DNA of 10,688 nt from CAISTG01 sp964455185 (lineage in GTDB: Bacteria; Patescibacteriota; Patescibacteriia; 2-01-FULL-39-33): NCBI GenBank assembly GCA_964455185.1, contig CAYVUR010000023.1:1-10688 (forward strand), written 5' to 3'. The notes beneath the pieces were generated by a model. The model was given only the letters and a program-made list of their open reading frames with translations, was not told the origin of the DNA and made no database searches. Shown here one piece after another: positions 6,169 through 10,688 of the stretch; position 1 is the stretch's first letter, and each line of letters opens with the position of its first letter. The position numbers and the translations under genes were made by a program.

Positions 6169-8088
6169 ATGTCTTCATCTCAGGAAATAGAAGAAATAAA
6201 AGCGCGGATAAATGTTGATGAATTACTTAGAGATTATTTGAAATTATTGCCAGCTGGTGTTGGTACCTATAAAGCCATTTGTCCGTTTCATAATGAAAAA
6301 ACTCCCTCCTTGATGGTTTCTCCTCAGCGAGGTTTTTGGCATTGTTTTGGTTGTGGCGCCGGAGGTGATATTTTTGAATTTTTAATGAAAATTGAAAACA
6401 TTTCTTTTCCAGAAGCTTTAAAAATTTTAGCTGATCGCGCAGGAGTTGTTTTGACGCGACAAAATTCTCAAGTTTATGATCGTAAAAATCGTTTGTATGA
6501 TTTATGCGAGTTAGCTTCTCGTTATTGGCATAAAATTTTATTAGAATCACCAAGAGCTAAATTAGCAAGAGATTATTTGGCCCAACGGGGAGTTAGTGAA
6601 GAAATAATTGAAGATTTTAATATTGGTTATGCAATTGATGATTGGAGTAATCTTTTTGATTTTTTAATTAAACGAGGTTTTAAGGCAGAAGAAATTTTTG
6701 CGGCTGGTTTTATTATTAAAAAAGATTCGGGCAATAATTATTATGATCGTTTTCGTAATCGTATCATGTTTCCTATAATTGATCATAATGGTAGAACTTG
6801 TGGTTTTTCTGGTAGAACTCTTAATTCTAATGACCCCGCTAAATATATAAATACACCTCAAACTGACATTTATAATAAAAGTTCTATTGTTTTTGGATTA
6901 TACAAAGCGAAAAATGAAATTCGTAAGCAAGATGCAGTGATTGTGGTAGAAGGACAAATGGATGCGATTACTTGTCATCAATTTGGTTTTAAAAATACTG
7001 TAGCTTCATCTGGTACAGCTTTAACTAAAGAACAAATTCAATTGCTTAAAAGATTTACTAATAATATTTATTTTGCCCTGGATGCTGATAGCGCTGGTCA
7101 AAAAGCTTCTGAGCGAGGTTCGGATTTAATTAAAGCAATAGAAATAAATTCACGAATAGTAAATGCTTTTGATCAAAATGGAAAACCATCAAAATTTATT
7201 GATCCAGCCTTAAGTCTAAATTTGAATTTAAAAATTATTTCTATACCTAAAGGTAAAGATCCTGATGAATGTATAAAAAATAATCCTAATGATTGGCGTC
7301 AGGCTATTGAGAATGCTTTACCAGTTATGGAATATTTTTGGCAAACGTTTTCATTAAATCAAGATTTAAATGATCCACAAATAAAAAAGAATATCGCTAA
7401 ATTATTAAGTGAAAAAATAGCACAACTTGATGATCCAATTGAGAAAGATTATTGGATTAAAGAAATATCTGACCGTTTAGTAGTAAGTGAAGAAGCTTTG
7501 AGAGAATTAGTCTCAAAAATTATTGATAATTTTAGAAACTCATTAAAATCTCAGGAAATTATAAAACAGTTTTCAAATGAAAAATTAATTGATGACCCTA
7601 ATTTATTGAAATTTAAAATGCTTTTAGCTATTATTTGGCAATTTCCAGAATTATTATCTAAATTAAGCCAAGAATTATTGCCAGAATATTTGTTAGGGGA
7701 ATTTGCTCAAAAACTTTACAAAGATCTTATTTTGTTTTATACTACAAATAACGAACTGTTCTCTTTAAGTGCTCGCGAACGGAAAAAAATAAATATTTTT
7801 CTAACCTTTATTAAATGGTTAGAATCTCAAGCCGTTTCTGACGAGACTAAAAATTTTTTAGAGCAGTCGTATCTTCTGGCACAAAAGGATTTTGTTTCCT
7901 TAGAGGCCAGAGAAGCCAAAAACGAAATAGAAACTATAATTAAATTGCTTAAAAGCAATTATTTAAATTCAATGATTTCTTGCTTGAATAAAGAATTAAA
8001 ACAAGCAGAGAAAAGAAACGATAAAATTGCTTTAGAAAAAATTTCTATCTCTTTGAGCGAGTTGATTAGGCAAAAATCAGAGCTCTAA
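6169..8088 (+). CDS. dnaG: DNA primase DnaG
   Basis: DnaG synthesises the RNA primers for lagging-strand replication together with the replicative helicase DnaB. With the ATG at 6169 the protein has 639 residues, a normal length. The CHC2 zinc-binding domain is at the N-terminus, with C38 and H41 (CPFHNEKTPS) and C59 and C62 (WHCFGCG). The catalytic core follows, with the SGR motif (FSGRTLN) and a TOPRIM fold: E261 in VVEGQMD, and D305 and D307 in ALDADSAG for metal binding. A region rich in helices from about 380 onwards is the expected place for the helicase-binding domain. A TTG at 6157 in the same frame would add four residues. I prefer the ATG because it starts ATGTC, as five other genes here do, and leaves room for a promoter. 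It is 59 bases upstream of rpoD, the classical macromolecular-synthesis arrangement without rpsU. Confidence 0.97.
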   Translation: MSSSQEIEEIKARINVDELLRDYLKLLPAGVGTYKAICPFHNEKTPSLMVSPQRGFWHCFGCGAGGDIFEFLMKIENISFPEALKILADRAGVVLTRQNSQVYDRKNRLYDLCELASRYWHKILLESPRAKLARDYLAQRGVSEEIIEDFNIGYAIDDWSNLFDFLIKRGFKAEEIFAAGFIIKKDSGNNYYDRFRNRIMFPIIDHNGRTCGFSGRTLNSNDPAKYINTPQTDIYNKSSIVFGLYKAKNEIRKQDAVIVVEGQMDAITCHQFGFKNTVASSGTALTKEQIQLLKRFTNNIYFALDADSAGQKASERGSDLIKAIEINSRIVNAFDQNGKPSKFIDPALSLNLNLKIISIPKGKDPDECIKNNPNDWRQAIENALPVMEYFWQTFSLNQDLNDPQIKKNIAKLLSEKIAQLDDPIEKDYWIKEISDRLVVSEEALRELVSKIIDNFRNSLKSQEIIKQFSNEKLIDDPNLLKFKMLLAIIWQFPELLSKLSQELLPEYLLGEFAQKLYKDLILFYTTNNELFSLSARERKKINIFLTFIKWLESQAVSDETKNFLEQSYLLAQKDFVSLEAREAKNEIETIIKLLKSNYLNSMISCLNKELKQAEKRNDKIALEKISISLSELIRQKSEL

Positions 8089-8147
8089 ATTTTAACTGGT
8101 AATAAGGTGTTGCCTTTTGCCGGTGTAATTTAATTATCAAAAGTACA

Positions 8148-9488
8148 ATGAAAAAAGCAAATAAAAAATCTTCTATTAAGTTAACTAAAAAGTTAACTAA
8201 GAAAAAAGTTGCGCTTCAAAAAAAAACTAAACTTCTTAAAGTTAATAAGAAAGTTTCTAAAAATAAAATTAAAAGTAAAGCATCTAAAAAATCGTTAGCA
8301 AAAAAAATTGTAAAAACTGCTAAAAAGATTGTTGTTAAAAAATCTCTTAAAGAAAAACAGAAATTAGAACCAAAACAAATAATTATTCCTTCAGAAGTAG
8401 ATATCCAAGCTTTACTTAAAAAAGGAAAATTGAGATCTTTTGTTACCGAACAAGAGATTTTATTGTTATTTCCTGAGGTTGAGGAATATTTAGAAAAATA
8501 CGAAGATTTTTTGGATGCTTTAGATATAGCTAGCGTTAGAATAGTAGAAACTTCATCATTATTGGGGAATAATTTTACAAATAATCCTAATCAAAATAAT
8601 GTTTTAGATACTCCTAAAAAAATTCCTAAAATTAATTTAGGTGATGACATTGATTTAGGAGATATTTCTGCTGATTCTATTCAAATGTATTTACGAGAAA
8701 TTGGTAAAGTGCCATTGCTTAGTCCCGAAGAAGAAATTGCTTTAGCTAAAAGGATTGAGCGTGGCGATGTTGAAGCTAAGCAAAAATTAATTAAAGCTAA
8801 TTTACGTTTAGTAGTTTCTATTGCTAAAAAATTTACTGGTAAGAATTTATCATTACTAGATTTAATTCAAGAGGGTAATATCGGTTTGTTTCGGGCTGTT
8901 GATAAATTTGATTATCATAAAGGATACAAATTTTCAACTTATGCGACTTGGTGGATTAGGCAGGCAATTACTAGATCTCTTGCTGACCAATCTCGTACTA
9001 TTCGTATTCCGGTACATATGGTTGAGAATATTAATCGTTTTCAACAAGTTGAACGTCGTTTGGTACAAGATTTAGGGCGCGAACCAATGCCAGAAGAAAT
9101 TGCCGCTGAAATGGGAGAGGATTTAGAGAAAGTTAATCATATTATAAAAATTTCTCAAGAAACTATTTCTTTAGGCACTCCAGTTGGTGATGATAGTGAA
9201 GATAGTGTATTAGAAGATTTTATTGAAGATCAAAAAACGGTAACTCCTGATCGTGCTGCGGCTTTGCAGATTTTGAAGGATTATGTAAAACAGGTTATTT
9301 CTGAATTAACTCCGCGTGAACAAAAAGTTTTAGAGATGAGGTTTGGTTTAAAAGATGGAGTAGCACATACTTTAGAAGAAGTAGGTAAAGAATTTGATGT
9401 TACTCGCGAACGTATTCGTCAAATTGAAGCTAAAGCGCTTGAGAAAATTGAAAAAATAAAAGGCATTGAAAAATTAAAAGATTATTAA
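8148..9488 (+). CDS. rpoD: Housekeeping RNA polymerase sigma-70 factor RpoD
   Basis: The primary sigma factor directs RNA polymerase to promoters. The 446-residue protein has a complete set of core regions. A shortened region 1.1-like segment (about 82-133) is followed by an asparagine-rich linker. Region 1.2 is at about 175-208 (DSIQMYLREIGKVPLLSPEEE) and region 2 at about 210-290, with the core-binding and -10-recognition sequence DLIQEGNIGLFRAVDKFDY and TYATWWIRQAITR. Region 3 is at about 291-375. Region 4 is at about 385-440, with FGLKDG...HTLEEVG and the recognition helix TRERIRQIE that reads the -35 element. The first 72 residues are unusual: by count 32 are lysines, in stretches resembling the tails of histone H1. 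This basic tail is not part of the standard family. The gene lies 59 bases after dnaG without a terminator between them, so co-transcription is likely. No Shine-Dalgarno precedes the ATG. Confidence 0.97.
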   Translation: MKKANKKSSIKLTKKLTKKKVALQKKTKLLKVNKKVSKNKIKSKASKKSLAKKIVKTAKKIVVKKSLKEKQKLEPKQIIIPSEVDIQALLKKGKLRSFVTEQEILLLFPEVEEYLEKYEDFLDALDIASVRIVETSSLLGNNFTNNPNQNNVLDTPKKIPKINLGDDIDLGDISADSIQMYLREIGKVPLLSPEEEIALAKRIERGDVEAKQKLIKANLRLVVSIAKKFTGKNLSLLDLIQEGNIGLFRAVDKFDYHKGYKFSTYATWWIRQAITRSLADQSRTIRIPVHMVENINRFQQVERRLVQDLGREPMPEEIAAEMGEDLEKVNHIIKISQETISLGTPVGDDSEDSVLEDFIEDQKTVTPDRAAALQILKDYVKQVISELTPREQKVLEMRFGLKDGVAHTLEEVGKEFDVTRERIRQIEAKALEKIEKIKGIEKLKDY

Positions 9489-9508
9489 TTTTCCACAGAA
9501 AGTTTAGT

Positions 9509-9537
9509 TTGACTTAATAAGAAAAATTTGTTAATGT
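9509..9537 (+). promoter_or_regulatory. Candidate promoter for tRNA-Asn
   Basis: TTGACT (9509-9514) matches five of six bases of the -35 consensus. After 17 bases comes TAATGT (9532-9537), a poor -10, but it is preceded by TG one base upstream (9529-9530). Transcription would start near 9544, leaving about 25 bases for removal by RNase P. The -10 lies inside an inverted repeat, which may be coincidence or control. Confidence 0.45.
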
Positions 9538-9555
9538 ATTTTATACATTAGCAAA
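9527..9555. repeat. AT-rich inverted repeat between rpoD and tRNA-Asn
   Basis: TTTGTTAATGTAT (9527-9539) pairs with ATACATTAGCAAA (9543-9555) across a TTT loop: 13 positions, 12 Watson-Crick and one G-U. It is flanked by A-runs on the plus strand, so read on the minus strand it is a hairpin followed by a T-run, like a terminator. On the plus strand it lacks an immediate T-tract. It may be a weak end signal for rpoD or an operator over the tRNA promoter. Confidence 0.6.
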
Positions 9556-9568
9556 AAAATTTTAATAT

Positions 9569-9640
9569 TCCGCGATAGCTCAATGGTAGAGCAACCGGCT
9601 GTTAACCGGTAGGTTACTGGTTCGAATCCAGTTCGCGGAG
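9569..9640 (+). tRNA. trnN: tRNA-Asn (anticodon GUU)
   Basis: A full cloverleaf can be drawn. The acceptor stem is TCCGCGA (9569-9575) with TCGCGGA (9633-9639), seven Watson-Crick pairs. The D-stem is GCTC/GAGC (9578-9581, 9589-9592) with a seven-base loop. The anticodon stem is ACCGG/CCGGT (9594-9598, 9606-9610) with loop CTGTTAA and anticodon GTT at 9601-9603. The variable loop is AGGTT. The T-stem is ACTGG/CCAGT (9616-9620, 9628-9632) with loop TTCGAAT. The discriminator base is G at 9640. The 3' CCA is not encoded (CTT follows), so it must be added by a CCA-adding enzyme. GUU reads both asparagine codons. The gene is isolated, with its own terminator, and stands at the edge of a compositionally foreign region. 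Confidence 0.97.
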
Positions 9641-9645
9641 CTTGT

Positions 9646-9672
9646 AAAAAATCGCCAATCAGGCGATTTTTT
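9646..9672 (+). terminator. Rho-independent terminator after tRNA-Asn
   Basis: AAAAAATCGCC (9646-9656) pairs perfectly with GGCGATTTTTT (9662-9672) across an AATCA loop. The stem ends in a T-run on either strand, so it can stop transcription from both directions and insulates the tRNA and rpoD side from the GC-rich region downstream. Confidence 0.92.
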
Positions 9673-9774
9673 ATTATAAATTCTGAACGCTGAACGAAAT
9701 CCGAACTTTTTTTAGCGAAAATCCGAATGCAGAATTTTGACGCTCCGCCCCGCCGCCGCTCGCTGACGCTCGCT

Positions 9775-9862
9775 CCGACAAAGAAAAGTTTTGTTCACAA
9801 TTTTTTATTTGTGCGCGCCCGTTTTTTTCTTCTAAAAGGAAAACAAAACTTTTCTTTGGCGG
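9775..9862. repeat. Long inverted repeat (about 20-bp stem) in the GC island
   Basis: AAAGAAAAGTTTTGTT (9780-9795) is the exact reverse complement of AACAAAACTTTTCTTT (9842-9857). The pairing extends outward by C-G, one A/G mismatch and three more C-G or G-C pairs, to 9775 and 9862. The 46-base interior contains a small hairpin CACAA/TTGTG (9796-9800 with 9809-9813). The stem is AT-rich although the surroundings are GC-rich. Confidence 0.85.
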
Positions 9863-9925
9863 TCTGCTCTGAACGAGCAGGGCGGTGGGAGCGGAGTTTA
9901 TCCCGCAACTGCGGGACTTCGGCTC

Positions 9926-9968
9926 GGGCGAGGCGGAATTCCCCCCACACCCCCCTTCCGCCTCGCCC
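9926..9968. repeat. Perfect 13-bp GC-rich inverted repeat with C-rich loop
   Basis: GGGCGAGGCGGAA (9926-9938) is the exact reverse complement of TTCCGCCTCGCCC (9956-9968). The 17-base loop is almost all cytosine: six C, ACA, six C (9941-9955). On the minus strand the loop has two runs of six G. Neither strand has a T-run after the stem, so it is not a normal terminator. Confidence 0.88.
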
Positions 9969-10114
9969 TCGCTTTGGACGCCGACGGAATTTGTATTTTG
10001 CTTTGCAAAATGCGCCGCGAGAAAAGATGTTGCCCTTGCCCCAACCCACCCGTGCGCGGGCAACGACAAGGAACTCCCTTTTGTCTTTACGAATGTGAAT
10101 AAATTTGATAACAT

Positions 10115-10169
10115 AGTAATAAATTAAGCAATATAAATCGCTATTACTTTAATTATAGTAATATATTAC
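10115..10169. promoter_or_regulatory. Candidate operator sites of the XRE/controller protein
   Basis: The seven-base word AGTAATA or its complement occurs repeatedly just upstream of the regulator: AGTAATA at 10115-10121, TATTACT at 10142-10148, AGTAATA at 10157-10163, then TATTAC at 10164-10169. The second and third form an inverted pair centred at 10152.5. The third and fourth form the perfect 12-base palindrome GTAATATATTAC centred at 10163.5, 11 bases away, one helical turn. The last site touches the ATG at 10171. Controller proteins of restriction-modification systems bind such paired symmetric boxes over their own promoter; that this happens here is an inference. Confidence 0.6.
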
Positions 10170-10170
10170 A

Positions 10171-10383
10171 ATGTCATCAACAAACAAATCCACAATCGCA
10201 GAGAATATAAAGAAATACCGGAATAAACTCGGTGTTTCTCAAGACAAGCTCTCAAAACTTGCTGATGTAACCTATAACACGATCATCAAGATTGAATCGG
10301 GAGCAAATATCAACCCAACCATAGAAACGCTATCCAAAATCGCCAAAGCTCTTAATGTTAGCGTTGATGATTTAATAAAGTAA
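10171..10383 (+). CDS. XRE-family HTH regulator, probable R-M controller protein
   Basis: The 70-residue protein is little more than one Cro/C1-type helix-turn-helix domain (about residues 9-66). Helix 2 starts at Q24 in GVSQDKLSKLA, and the recognition helix is about T34-E42 (TYNTIIKIE). This is followed by SGANINPTIETLSKIAKALNVSVDDLI, a standard C-terminal half. The size and composition match controller (C) proteins, which delay expression of the restriction enzyme and autoregulate. The putative methyltransferase starts 5 bases after its TAA, so they share an operon. Repeated AGTAATA/TATTACT half-sites lie directly before its start. The G+C content is about 37% by count and C-ending codons (AAC, ATC, ACC, TCC, CTC) are frequent, unlike the upstream genes, which suggests transfer from another genome. 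The HTH family is certain; the controller role is inferred from context. Confidence 0.88.
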   Translation: MSSTNKSTIAENIKKYRNKLGVSQDKLSKLADVTYNTIIKIESGANINPTIETLSKIAKALNVSVDDLIK

Positions 10384-10388
10384 AAACT

Positions 10389-10688
10389 ATGACTAAAGAA
10401 ACAAAATTTTATAAAGCACTTCAAGATATTTTTATCGGAGCTAAAATTGAAGGCGAGGGTGGATTTATTAATTTAATGCGGATTAAAGCCGGATACTATT
10501 CGCAGATTGAAAAACTGCTTAAAGAAGATGTAAATAAGGCAATTGAAAAATATCCTACTTTTAGAGAAGAGCTTTTTGATAAGTTGCATTCATTCTTTAG
10601 CCGTTATTTTACTGAAAGCGGATCAATTTATTTTAATTCAACGCCTTTCCATAACAATATCTACGAAAAAGTTTATACCGACGAAAAA
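10389..10688 (+). CDS. Site-specific DNA methyltransferase, N-terminus (cut by window end)
   Basis: The frame is open from ATG at 10389 to the last base, 100 codons, and continues outside the window. From memory of the family, the N-terminus (FYKALQDIFIGAKIEGEGGFINLMRIK, then FREELFDKLHSFFSRYF, SGSIYFNSTPFHNNIYEKVYTDEK) matches the leading segment of a large class of site-specific adenine-type methyltransferases of restriction-modification systems. No catalytic motif (such as an FxGxG SAM site or DPPY) lies within the visible part, so this rests on the N-terminal resemblance and on the controller-like gene 5 bases upstream. The codons are mixed, still richer in GC-ending choices than the core genes. 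The cognate restriction enzyme, if any, would lie downstream of the window. Confidence 0.65.
   Translation, partial: MTKETKFYKALQDIFIGAKIEGEGGFINLMRIKAGYYSQIEKLLKEDVNKAIEKYPTFREELFDKLHSFFSRYFTESGSIYFNSTPFHNNIYEKVYTDEK

Larger units (their letters stand above)
9673..10114. other. Non-coding, hairpin-rich GC island between tRNA-Asn and the R-M operon
   Basis: No convincing gene is seen here. I counted 190 G+C in the 330 bases of 9741-10070 (58%), against 14 of 60 (23%) in a sample from 421-480. The island begins and ends abruptly. Its left shoulder (9684-9737) repeats the words TGAACG and AATCCGAA and is framed by AAATTCTG/CAGAATTT. The rest is a near-continuous series of inverted repeats, listed separately where large. 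Smaller ones are CTGCTC/GAGCAG (9864-9880), TCCCGC/GCGGGA (9901-9916), ATTTTGC/GCAAAAT (9995-10011), GTTGCCC/GGGCAAC (10029-10064) and GACAA/TTGTC (10065-10085). Open frames exist on both strands simply because stops are rare at this composition, and they overlap each other. Candidates are a structured RNA, a dispersed palindromic repeat or the remnant of a mobile element. Confidence 0.75.

Noticed and set aside
8089..8147. GGTGT...GGTGT around TGCCTTTTGCC between dnaG and rpoD as a terminator or riboswitch
   Set aside because: The repeated word is direct, not inverted, no stem of useful length forms and no T-run follows. The gap is only 59 bases.
9489..9497. DnaA-box-like TTTTCCACA after rpoD (and its complement at 6078-6086)
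   Set aside because: Isolated single sites, the second inside coding sequence; no cluster, no dnaA or dnaN and no unwinding element arranged with them. Chance is sufficient.
9741..10070. Integron attC site or CRISPR array
   Set aside because: There is no GTTRRRY/RYYYAAC core pair in the right geometry, and no regularly spaced direct repeats with unique spacers. The repeats are inverted and all different.
9674..10127. Open frames of 80-146 codons on both strands across the GC island
   Set aside because: They overlap each other on opposite strands and in several frames, have skewed composition (Arg, Pro, Ser, Gly), span the inverted repeats and, on the minus strand, run into the tRNA terminator. 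Stops are simply rare at this base composition.

Overview
This 10.7 kb window reads as chromosomal DNA from a low-GC bacterium, most likely a member of the Candidate Phyla Radiation (Patescibacteria, perhaps the Parcubacteria group). The assignment is an inference from three things: very AT-rich genes with A/T-ending codons, a regulator that joins a sigma region 4-like helix-turn-helix to HARE-type winged helices, and a membrane protein paired with a VirD4/TraG-like ATPase. TAA is the usual stop, TGA is used once, no gene contains an in-frame TGA, and no gene has a recognisable Shine-Dalgarno sequence.

All genes lie on the plus strand. Region 1 (57-1259) is the sigma4/HARE regulator, closed by a strong terminator. 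Region 2 (1376-5053) is a two-gene operon behind an extended -10 promoter: a single-pass membrane protein with a proline-rich tail, then a P-loop ATPase with a C-terminal four-cysteine zinc-binding motif. Region 3 (5105-6091) is an oxidative-stress pair, rubrerythrin and desulfoferrodoxin (superoxide reductase), closed by a terminator. Region 4 (6169-9488) is dnaG-rpoD, the core of the classical macromolecular-synthesis operon; the housekeeping sigma factor has an unusually lysine-rich N-terminus. A tRNA-Asn(GUU) with its own terminator follows.

Right after the tRNA terminator the sequence changes character. A stretch of about 330 bases (9741-10070) has 58% G+C by my count, in a neighbourhood where a sample from the first gene gave 23%. 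It is packed with inverted repeats, including one stem of about 20 bp over an arm separation of 46 bases and a perfect 13-bp stem with a C-rich loop. I see no credible gene in it. It leads into a short operon whose codons differ from those of the upstream genes: a 70-residue XRE-type regulator, with AGTAATA/TATTACT half-sites packed against its start codon, followed 5 bases later by the first 100 codons of what I take to be a site-specific DNA methyltransferase. This looks like the left end of a restriction-modification island next to a tRNA gene.

The most interesting parts are the hairpin-rich GC island, the apparent controller-protein operator, the membrane protein/ATPase pair, and the sigma region 4 protein that lacks region 2.
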